A program made the position numbers and the translations under genes. DNA of 64,000 nt from Metridium senile (taxonomy: Eukaryota; Cnidaria; Anthozoa; Actiniaria; Metridiidae), in NCBI GenBank assembly GCA_949775045.1, contig OX459102.1, positions 5,008,985 to 5,072,984 on the forward strand, in the 5' to 3' direction. Below, in pieces: positions 50,216 through 64,000 of this stretch. The number at the start of each line of letters is the position of its first letter. Position 1 is the first letter of the stretch. The notes under the pieces were generated by a model that was not told the DNA's origin, did not search any database, and saw only the letters and a program-made list of their open reading frames with translations.

Positions 50216-51215
50216 GTACATGGCGGATTTACCGAAAGAGAGAGTTACGCCGCATAAGCCACCATTCACGTATGTGGGAATAGATTACTTTGGCCCATTT
50301 GAAGTTAAACAGGGAAGGTCACGTGTGAAAAGATACGGATGTCTGGTCACTTGTTTAACGACCCGCGCTGTACATATTGAGGCTGCCCATTCTCTAGATA
50401 CAGACTCTCTAATCAACGCCCTGAGACGATTTATCAGCATACGTGGTTACCCTGAACAGATCAGAAGTGATCGAGGAACCAATCTTACAAAGGCAAACAA
50501 AGACTTAAAAGAAGCGTTGAAGGAACTAAGTGAAGATAAAGTATATCAATACTGCCTCACAAGGGAAATCCAATGGGTCTTCAATCCCCCATCAGCCAGT
50601 CATATGGGAGGGGTATGGGAGAGAATGATACGAACAGTCAGGCAAGTGTTAAAGTCTTTACTAAAGGAACAGCTAGTGAACGATGAAGTCCTACTAACAG
50701 TTATGGCAGAAGTAGCTAATATAATCAACTCAAGACCACTCACTAGAAACAGTGACAGCCCTATTGACGACGAGCCATTAACACCTAATCACCTATTACA
50801 ACTACGTCCGGGTCCAAGTTTACCCACAGGTATATTTGATAAGGAAGATTGCGAAAGCAAGCGTTTATGGAGACAAGCACAATACATTTCTGATGTATTT
50901 TGGAAGCGTTGGGTTAAGCAATATCTTCCAACCCTCTTGGAGAGAAAAAAGTGGAACGTGCATCGCGATGAAGTTAAAGTTGATGATCTGGCACTACTTG
51001 TGGATGAAAATTACCCTAGAGGAAAGTGGCCATTAGCACGAGTCGTCGAAGTTATTAGAGGAAGAGATGGCTATGTGCGAACCGTTAAAGTTAAAGTAAG
51101 CTCGACTGTGGCAACTAAAGCAAGACGCCAACGAACTGGAAATAAGAAAACAAGTCGCTCAACAGTAGTACTCACCCGACCAGTTACCAAGCTGTGCCCA
51201 CTAGAGCTTGATTGA
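50216..51215 (+). pseudogene. BEL integrase core and C-terminal domain
   Basis: The DDE integrase triad is visible: D in [10 protein letters not shown] in IRSDRGTN and E in [14 protein letters not shown]5641-like tail follows ([20 protein letters not shown]). The frame is open for about 330 residues to a stop at 51213-51215. It would insert the cDNA into host DNA. Confidence 0.9.
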
Positions 51216-51301
51216 ATACTGTTTATGTTATGACATTAAGTTGCTATATATGGTAGTTATTTATAAATATTCGTTGTTAAGAACTCATATTTAGGGGCCG
51301 G

Positions 51302-51616
51302 TGTGACTACCATACCACCGCTAAGGATCATGGTTTATTATATATTAATTTATTCAGTTCGAGTTTGACAAGAGTTCGGTAGGTTTTTTGTTATTGTAAA
51401 CATTTCGTTCTTTTCTTTTAATTTTTCATATATATTTGTCTGATTATTATCTTATTTAATTAATCATAGAAAACCACACAATTGTAGATCAAGTTAAAGT
51501 CGAATCATCAAGGAATTAAAGAGGAGATTTAACTAAGTGCGTTTCACAAGTCAATCCGACTCGACTGAATCACATTACAAGACGTGCGCATAGCTGTTTA
51601 TCCGAAGGACGTTACA
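51302..51616 (+). repeat. Right LTR, 315 bp
   Basis: Same ends as the left LTR and followed by the TATTG duplication. Confidence 0.92.
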
Positions 51617-51621
51617 TATTG

Positions 51622-53185
51622 TCTTGCGCATGCTTGGATCAACATATAGTGTGTTTTTAGGACCAGGATTCTTCTCGACATCATAATATAGTTTACACTT
51701 ACAGTAAATAATTCATTACATGTGACTGAGTCTTATAGAGAGACGTCAGTCTATTAAAGAAAGGGACGATATACATGTACATGGCTTTACATTTTAACCT
51801 TCTTTGAGAAATAAATGCTTGTATCCCAATCCCTTGAACTTTGAAGAATAATGCTCGGTTTTGACCTTGGCACAGTTAATATAATTATGTAACTTAGAAG
51901 ACCTATTATATTTGAGTATATTTGAGCGTATTCTATGATAAACAAACAGTCTAAGCTTCCTACTTTGGGTGTTTAAACGACTTTATTAATCGTGTTGGTA
52001 TTCTACTTGTCTCACGACTATGATGACAGCGAAAATGTCTATAATAAACAAACCTCGAAATAGGAGATCTGGTATTATTTGTAATCTCTATTGTGACTTC
52101 TGCATCATTATATACATTCATGCATGTACAGTCAAACGACTAGTTTTATCTAATATATCACAATCACTGAACGATGAAATGACACTAGTTTGAGTGTAGC
52201 AGTCGAAGAAGTTGACTGTTTTCTACCCTAATAAAGACTAATATCAAATAGGGAAAACAGAAAATACATCCTTGAATTAAAAATAATAAAAGAAGCAAGG
52301 TACTTAGCATTATTAATATGAAAGAAGTGATCATCTTTGAGAAGGCGGCCTTACTTTGAGTCACATGGTTGAATGTAAACACAAGTCGCTAGTCTTGAAT
52401 CTTCTTCGCTTGAAATCCTCGTTCTTCTTCGGTAGACTGCATTCTGTAGTTGAGGTCTTTGTTGTTTTAGAGTTTGTATAAGTATGAATATAATTCGTTT
52501 TTGAATACATATGTAGCTTTTGGATAGATAATTCACATGTTATTCACGATAAGTTTCACGATAGGCATTTTCATAGTCAGTTTGACGATAGATTAAATGG
52601 CCTTTCCGAAAACGCTCGACTTTTAGTGTCGCTATACCGCGAATGGTGTGTAGATTTACAAGCGATTTGAGCGTATTTAAAGACATCGATTACTAAAACA
52701 CTGTACTGCCGAAGTTGAAAGCAAAATGGTGGCCGAAAATGACCTAACTCAGAACTTCGACCATACTGCGCGTGCGCGGCATTTTGGCGACGACGACGAA
52801 AAATAATAAAAATAACAATGTCGAATCCTAAACTCGGTGATTCCACAGGAATCCCGAGTAATTAGCTCCACCCACAATGGTTCGGAATTTCTGGCGATGC
52901 GAAATATAAACATATAAGCTGTGTTTTCAATTGGCCTTCTTACTCGCGTAACATTCCTCAAGGTGTTTGTTTACAGACCAACATTACACTAGTTTGAATT
53001 TACAACTGTTTTCACTGACTGAGTACCCGAGTGTAACAGTACGACATCGCTCGAATTACTTTTTTCACTGTATTTCCGGAGTTTCCGAGTTACACTAGCT
53101 TAAAATGTCCTAGTGAAAACACACCCATAAAAAGGCTTTCAGTTTTTATAAAGTAAACAGAAAAACTAAACAGGTTAGATTCAGC
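51622..53185. other. Non-coding interval, possible small MITE
   Basis: No supported gene. 52921-53123 has short inverted ends TGTGTTTTCA / TGAAAACACA and could be a MITE; arms of 10 bp are weak evidence. A CG-rich patch lies at 52760-52800. Confidence 0.4.
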
Positions 53186-54530
53186 TTGCATGAATAATAA
53201 ATAAGTCTTCATTGCCGGCATGAGGTCATTTTAAATAGAGGATATTACATGGGCGCTTGGAGATACGGATTTTATCTTCGAGTGTTCAATTGCTATCTCA
53301 CGAGTGAGTGCATGTTCTGTAAATTATTAATTATAAACTCATGAGAAATGAAATAGCAAAAGTTTTATCATAATATGCATCACAAATTCTTAAAAATCTT
53401 AACAAATAGATGGTAACGTGTTTTTTCACATGTGAGATAACATGTTATTTTCACAAAGTGAAGATATCACTTTTTCGCGCGTGAGATCACCTGATATTTC
53501 ACTGAAGTTTATATAATAAAAACACTGATTTAACATTTAACATATGGTCAGATGGAAATATCGCTTTATGAATCTAGTCGATCGATTCGTATTTTCGGAA
53601 GTGAACTAGAATCGAACTACAAAATGCTTGGACAATTCAATTTGGATAGAGTGTTAAAAATAAATTGTGGGCTCAGTTTCCCTGTTATTTTAAAGTTATT
53701 ATCATACATAATGTGGACGCAATTGAAGTGAGTAGGGGATTGTTTCACAGCACGACGGTCTGGTCTCTATTAAAACCATTTTAAGTACTACAAAGAATGC
53801 ACCTTGCAATAATATATGCGTCTTTATCAGTCCGGGAGATTACCAGTTTTGGTAATCGTTTTGTAAACACAGCTCTAACCAATCACAGGAAGGAATATAG
53901 AGTGTTCAGTAAAACGTCAAAAAAGTAAATTGTGGGCTCAGTTTCCCTATTATTTTAATGTTATTATCCTACATAATGTGGACGCAATTGAAATGAATAG
54001 AATAGAATAGAATGGAATTTTATTACAATATTTACATGGCAATGAGTAGGGGATTGTTTCACAGCACGACAGTCTGGTCTCTAAACCATTTTAAGTACTA
54101 CAAACAATGCACCTTGCAATAATATATGTGTCTTTATATAATATAGCAACCCGTTAATTATTCGTCCACATTTCTAATCAGTGTAAAAAGCGAGGTGAAA
54201 TTTATCTGTTCCTGCTATCCATGCTTAGAAAAGACTATTTATATTTACTTCTTATATATCTATTCTATATTTTAATTCTCATCATCCTTTGTACATGTTC
54301 GAGAAAATGGAGCTTTTTCACATAATTTTTGTTCGAGTTTTTTTAATCTGAAGGGTATTTGCTCATTAAGCAAGATGTATCTTTATTTTGAAGCTTCAAA
54401 ACAACGCTCCGATATTAACAAATAAGTCATTTCCTTTCCAAAAACCTCATAATTGTTTATCAAGTGAACGTATTTCTCTTACCTTTAAGGTATCATGGAA
54501 CACAATCATCTTCCAAAACATGTAAATTTC
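53186..54530. repeat. Segmental duplication, copy 1
   Basis: Matches 57055-58040: GCATGAATAATAAATAAGTC, the TTTTTCACATGTGAGATAAC block, ATGGTCAGATGGAAATATCG. It has an extra internal duplication (about 53690-53830 repeated at 53935-54140). It also carries a 48-bp insertion at about 53996-54043 (GAATAGAATAGAATGG, ATTTTATTACAATATTTACA), which looks like the end of a short LINE or SINE. Confidence 0.8.
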
Positions 54531-55610
54531 AAAAACCTTTTTCTGGTGTTCATTTTATTAAAGACTATAGTATTAGGAAATAATTTTTGTGAAAAGTGTT
54601 TTTCTGCAGTAGATATTTTGGAAAAACGGTTTTTCTTGCTTGAAATAGATGACGCTTAGTTGACAGGAATTTATCAGCGGGCATATGATAATAGCTAGGT
54701 GATAAAAGAAAATGCAACTAGCCAATCAGCGCGAAGTTAACAAGGTCAAGTTGTTAGCATAACCCATGACAGGAAAAAATTGCGCACCATTACCTGCCTC
54801 AGTAGAGTAGGGTACAAATCATTTTTTTCGGTCAGAAAAATCGAAACTAAAACTCAGAAAACTTTTAAGAGAGGATGTCACGAAGAATCAAACATACACC
54901 GGCAACATTCAAAAATTCGAATCCCCAAGGCGTCAATAAAATAAAATAATTCTTGAAAATGTAAAGCATCAAATAAACTTTTTTTAATACGTCGTGGCTC
55001 CCCTCCCTCGAAATGATAATTGGTCAGTGCGGGTTTTGCATAGGTTTAGAAGACATTAGGGACGACGGTCAACTTCACGACTTCAAAAGTTCATTGAATC
55101 GTCGTTCAAGTCCAAAATATCTTAAGAGAAGCCATTCTTAATCTTTTTCGTTAGTTCTCGTTTCTTCTAGAAGAACAAGTGATGCCAGCTGTGCAGCTCT
55201 GACAAGTTGAAACGAGTCGAAACAAAATTTGCAGTTATAAACACGACTCTGCGAACCGTGGTGAAATGAGCTCGACTAAAGCATGTATATATTATATTAT
55301 ATCAAGGTGCAAAGAAGTTTCACATGAACATTGCACTCTTAATCCGTTGTATATTTTCTTCTTTCAATATATTCAAAGACCTTCGATACGTACTGTTTTA
55401 TGAAAATCAAAAAATATCGAAGTACATGCGAATGTTGGTTGAATGAACGGCGAGCTGGGAGTTTTCCCTTCGTTTTATTTATGTTTATATACAATGCCAC
55501 ATTACAAAAATGCACGGGCTCAAGGCTTACAACTTTGGTGAATTTGTATGCATGCCTGGTCGCAAATACATCACCTAGGACGCAGCCTATATAAATGTTT
55601 TATAAAATGC
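54531..55610. other. Non-coding interval upstream of the LY6 gene
   Basis: AT-rich; no exon or repeat recognised. The promoter of the LY6 gene should lie near its 3' end; no clear TATA box was assigned. Confidence 0.4.
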
Positions 55611-55949
55611 TCAAAATATATGCAGATTTCAAATATAAAAGCTTTTCATTGTTGAACGTGTGTGTATACTAAATATAAAACAATGTCTAGTTTTATCGAA
55701 AATTGTATATTGAATACTTGCTCAGGTAACTAGGTCTGAGCTTTGTGACAGCAAAACTAATTGAAAAATGTCTCTAGTCAGTTGGGCGTTTTTTTTTTTT
55801 TTTTTGAATATCGGAGTAGTAAGCCAATCAAATCCTTCAAATTTTTGGGGATGAGCGTTTCAGTTCATCATTATTCGATATTCAGTGCTTCGCTTACTGT
55901 TGATCGTTTTAAAATCCTTCGACGAACCCTTCATTGTACTATAGACAAG

Positions 55950-60916
<4,967 letters not shown>

Positions 60917-61459
60917 TTTAAAGTCGATGACTCTTTAAAATGCCTTTTTATTTCCAACTAATGCTTCTTAAAAAACTCTTAGAATATATTTTTGTTGTTA
61001 GAAACAGCTTTGTTTTTTAGCTTTGGCCATAGTTATTGAGGTTAACTGAATATTTGACAGCCAAACTACAATCATTGACAAAAGTGTTGGCACGAAAGTG
61101 ATAAAGTAATTTTAGCACTGCTGAAATTCTACTACTCTCCCCACCCCCCTTCGCAATGTTGAGGAGGGAGTCATTGTTTGGTGCTTGCGTGGTTGACCTG
61201 TCAATGCGCTATCATTTCACACCAACATTGATGTGGGGGGAAGGGGGGGGGGGGGGGGGAATGTTTTATATTTAAAATAAATGAAGTAGTCACTATGAGA
61301 TAAAATACTAAAATCGTGCCAACTACTTTTGACAATGATTGTAGTTCCATTGCAACGACCCTTGCAGTAAATTTGCGAATACGCCAATGCAGAATCGAGA
61401 TGTTTCTGTTTGAGTGTTACCAATGTTACATACTAAATAATCGCTAAAGCCTGTAATTA
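60917..61459. other. LY6 3' flank, with a G-run
   Basis: Holds the likely 3' UTR. A tract at about 61233-61259 has a 17-base G homopolymer. No other gene. Confidence 0.5.
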
Positions 61460-61666
61460 CAGTGCGGACACACTAACTGGGCCCACCTGAACAAAACTGC
61501 ATTACAACCAATATCAAAACTACGAACACTTGATTTATTAAAAAGCGCCAAAACCTTGTACAAAAGTATTAAGAAGATTATACAAGAGTTATTAACACGG
61601 ATTGGTTTAGTCGGATTTTATCGGGAATCGATTGTTCTGGTGGGCCCAGTTACTGTGTCCGCACTG
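61460..61666. mobile_element. 207-bp mariner-like MITE
   Basis: Ends CAGTGCGGACACA and TGTGTCCGCACTG, then AACTGGGCCCACC-type inner blocks on both arms. The left flank is TA and the right is CA, consistent with a mutated TA duplication. CAG at the tip is common in Tc1/mariner elements. Confidence 0.75.
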
Positions 61667-62877
61667 CAATTAGTAAGCATTTATAAATAGTTCCTGGTGT
61701 TTTTCCTAGCGATCTATTCGTAAAGATACTAGCCTAATTACAATATGAATAGTTTTATAGAACAATTATAACAATAACACTTTAGCTAGCCTCCTCCGCA
61801 GGCAACCCCTTTGGGGTTCCTTTGGATTACTTATACGGCCTGGGAAGAATAGGCCCCATTCCCTCTTCCTCTTCCCCTTCCCCCTCATTTTACCTTCTTC
61901 TCGTGTCTTTCTTGTCAAGTCAAGTCAAGTCAGCCTGTATTTTTTTAATTTTTAGTACTTCTCAGCTGGTACCTTCCAGCTGCATGTAATAGAGCCTAAG
62001 CAATAGCAATAGCAATGATTTTTTTCTCAAGGTGACCGGTGAATTCAGACCTCAACATGGATAATTTTCCAGATGTTGTGCATCATCCTTCACGTCACTC
62101 GGTGACACTATAACTGGTCACCCTGAAAGACCCCGTTCGTGCAAGATGAACGGATTACGTAGAGCAGAACGTAATTGGCAAACTTAGAAAAAGGCTGAGA
62201 AATTGGGAAGCAAAGGGAATGGAAAGAGCTACAATATTATTGTAAACAATAGTGAAATTAAACAATAAAACGCTACAATAAAACCATTGGATGATAGATG
62301 CTCACGTGATACTTATAATAATAATAATGATATTTTCCACAGCAAATCCACAGGTAGCTCAACTAGTCTATCTGAGGATTGGTTTTTCGTGCGGACATGC
62401 ACGCAACTGAACGCGACCAGCTTTGTCACTTACTGAAATCAGCTGAAATCAAAGAAAGTAGAGAAAGTAGTATTTTGTGACAAGGTGTGAAACGTGATGG
62501 CATGGATGGATAGAGGTGCGCCGCAGGTTGCATAGGCACGGAAATTCAACGACGAGCGCCGAAAGTCCGCCGAGAAGCAATCGACTGAATCCACACAAAA
62601 AAAAATATTGTTGCATTTTTTTTCCAAACAAAAAGCGATATTTTTCCTATAGGGGTTTTCACTAAGTACACTTTTAAAAACAACAAGAACAAATTAATAG
62701 TCAGTGTGTGAAATTTCTTTCTATGTTTATTTAAACGCTAATACATAAATACTTATATCTTATTTTTATGTGCATTTTCATTCAAAGCTTATTTCTAAAA
62801 TCTGTAAATGTTGGGTTTTTGCTTTTAAACGTTTTTCAGCAATAGCTATATAGTTTATAATTGTGTTTTTTTATCAG
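61667..62877. other. Non-coding interval with short tandem repeats
   Basis: Includes (GTCAA)n near 61915, (AATAGC)n near 62000 and a C/T-rich stretch at 61860-61890. No supported gene. Confidence 0.5.
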
Positions 62878-63030
62878 CTTATTTTAATAGAAACTAGACC
62901 CTGTTGGCAGGGTAAACTGGGATACCTGGATGGTAGTGGATCCTTGGGAGCCAGGGTCTTGTTAGGAGTTATTGCCGTTGGACTACTGACTATGCTGAAA
63001 GCGTGGATCAAGTCCCGCCAAGGGCGTATG
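62878..63030 (+). CDS. Possible exon with a membrane segment (weak)
   Basis: An open frame after TTTTTTTATCAG reads LIETRPCWQGKLGYLDGSGS and then GARVLLGVIAVGLLTMLKAW, followed by a possible donor GGGC|GTATGG. The hydrophobic run could be a transmembrane helix. There is no partner exon or recognised family, so chance or a repeat fragment is quite possible. Confidence 0.2.
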
Positions 63031-63039
63031 GTATTTTTC

Positions 63040-64000
63040 TCTCTTATACAGACAATGTTATTAAAGTGCAAGTATCACCAAAAATAAGTGGTTTGATTTT
63101 ATCATCATTAGATCGAAAAGTGGTTGCTTTGTACCTAATATCATTTCAAAAATTTAAAAAACATCGAAATCCATGTTATTTTGCGCAAAAAAGCGAGCGT
63201 ATTTGCCAAGGTCAATTTCAAGGTCATATGACGATCCGCATCTGTGACGTATGAGGAGGAACGATTGGCACACAACACTCGTGCGGATTTGAGGGAAAAT
63301 TTGTCATCGACACAGTTTTTTCAACAAAAAAGGATTTTAAAAACAATTTTATGGATAAACTATCAATGGATATTACTTTTCTGTAAGTAGAAAATTGTAA
63401 TAAATGTAACTATGCTGTTATGGAGTTGTTAACGTTTTAATTTTATGCGTTTTCAGTCTTTTCGACAAATCTTCATTTACAATCAATTCGGTAGTCTTTT
63501 CAACAAAAACGTGCTCAAAATTACATTTTATACAAACAATACCATTCGTTCAGGACTGTTTTGAAAAGCTTAGAATGTGTAGACCTATCTGGTATTGTGT
63601 ATATTCTATATGATCAGTTTTAATAATGTATTTAAAATGCAATTGTTTTGAAACGGGTGAAACCTGAACCCAGCTGCTTATCGGCCGTGTTTGACGTCTT
63701 GTACTTTTACTTTTCTAACTTCACTTGGAAGTCTCACAAGACAAACAGTGCACTGTATTTATTGTATGAAAATAACCTTATTGTTTTTTTGTTGTTGTTT
63801 TTTTTCATGCTGAAAAGAGATCATTTTCGTAAACTGTATGATTTTCCGTATCTTGAAGAGAAACCATTGAGTTCGATGCGTGACAAATTCATAATTTTTC
63901 GTCCGTTAACTGACATTTTATGTTTTGTACATTTATTTTGGTAAAATTGTGTTGTAAAAAAACAAATCGATAAAATAATTTCCTAAAACAAAAAGGATTA
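63040..64000 (-). repeat. Ancient diverged copy of the 650-bp repeat
   Basis: The order of motifs follows 30900-31400: GTAAGTAGAAAATTGTAATAAAT, GTTAACGTTTTAATTTTATGCG, AAAACGTGCTCAAAA, AATACCATTC, and a block near 63665 like GCTGAACAGTCG...CGGCCG. Similarity is low but collinear. It reaches the window end; no gene. Confidence 0.5.

Larger units (their letters stand above)
44334..51616 (+). mobile_element. BEL/Pao LTR retrotransposon, complete but frame-broken
   Basis: LTRs at both ends, a 5-bp target duplication TATTG (44329-44333 and 51617-51621), and gag, protease, RT, RNase H and integrase in the BEL/Pao order. The 5-bp TSD and the gag and protease types agree with this superfamily. The coding region changes frame at about 45.21, 45.5, 46.99, 47.6, 49.19 and 50.2 kb. 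No envelope frame was seen. A tRNA-type primer site starting TGG was not found next to the left LTR. Confidence 0.92.

Noticed and set aside
52921..53123. Well-supported MITE
   Set aside because: Only about 10 bp of inverted end and no clear target duplication; mentioned only as possible.

Overview
The window is eukaryotic, AT-rich, intron-bearing and crowded with transposons. The repertoire is a BEL/Pao LTR element, CR1/L2-like, L1/Tx1-like and R2/R4-like LINE remnants, a two-gene THAP-transposase/YqaJ DNA transposon, and many long-inverted-repeat non-autonomous elements. It sits beside one LY6/uPAR-type host gene. This best fits an invertebrate metazoan, most likely an anthozoan cnidarian (coral or sea anemone). 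The taxon is an inference. No tRNA, rRNA or CRISPR was seen.

Layout. 1-4.2 kb: mostly non-coding, with a weak three-exon gene candidate (2842-3753). 4.2-6.1 kb: a repeat family marked by AATAGCGGAGCTCC, carrying a 705-bp foldback insertion. 6.1-11.3 kb: a CR1/L2-like reverse transcriptase fragment (minus strand) split by a 3.9-kb element with about 1-kb terminal inverted repeats, which holds two further nested elements. 11.6-17.8 kb: an apparently intact IS4EU/ISL2EU-type transposon with two convergent intron-containing genes, SAP-SWIM-YqaJ nuclease (plus) and THAP-DDE transposase (minus). 17.8-21.5 kb: a second CR1-like LINE interrupted by a nested pair of inverted-repeat elements. 21.5-23.7 kb: a tandem duplication, one copy carrying a 643-bp TTAA-flanked insertion, then microsatellites and a 33-bp minisatellite. 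23.8-38.6 kb: a dense mosaic of inverted-repeat elements, including a 2.84-kb MULE-like foldback with a perfect 10-bp target duplication (27.1-30.0 kb), an L1/Tx1-like LINE tail and repeated copies of the GGAGCTCC family. 40.2-43.7 kb: a second giant TTAA-flanked long-TIR element. 44.3-51.6 kb: a complete BEL/Pao retrotransposon with two 315-bp LTRs, a 5-bp target duplication and several frameshifts. 53.2-60.9 kb: duplicated non-coding segments and a two-exon LY6/uPAR gene whose large intron holds two R4/Dong-like LINE tails, each starting exactly at a (TAA)n tract. 60.9-64 kb: a small mariner-like MITE and a diverged copy of the 30-37 kb repeat.

How the parts work together. Only the IS4EU-like element looks able to encode its own mobility: a DNA-binding DDE transposase plus a lambda-exonuclease-like protein. 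The BEL element has every domain but is frame-broken. The host signal is the LY6 gene and a duplicate of its signal-peptide exon 30 kb upstream. Four non-autonomous elements share TTAA target duplications. Three of them can be checked inside the window, two against unoccupied copies of the target and one against the reading frame of the interrupted LINE, so the window doubles as a record of insertion history. All boundaries were read by eye and may be off by a few bases.
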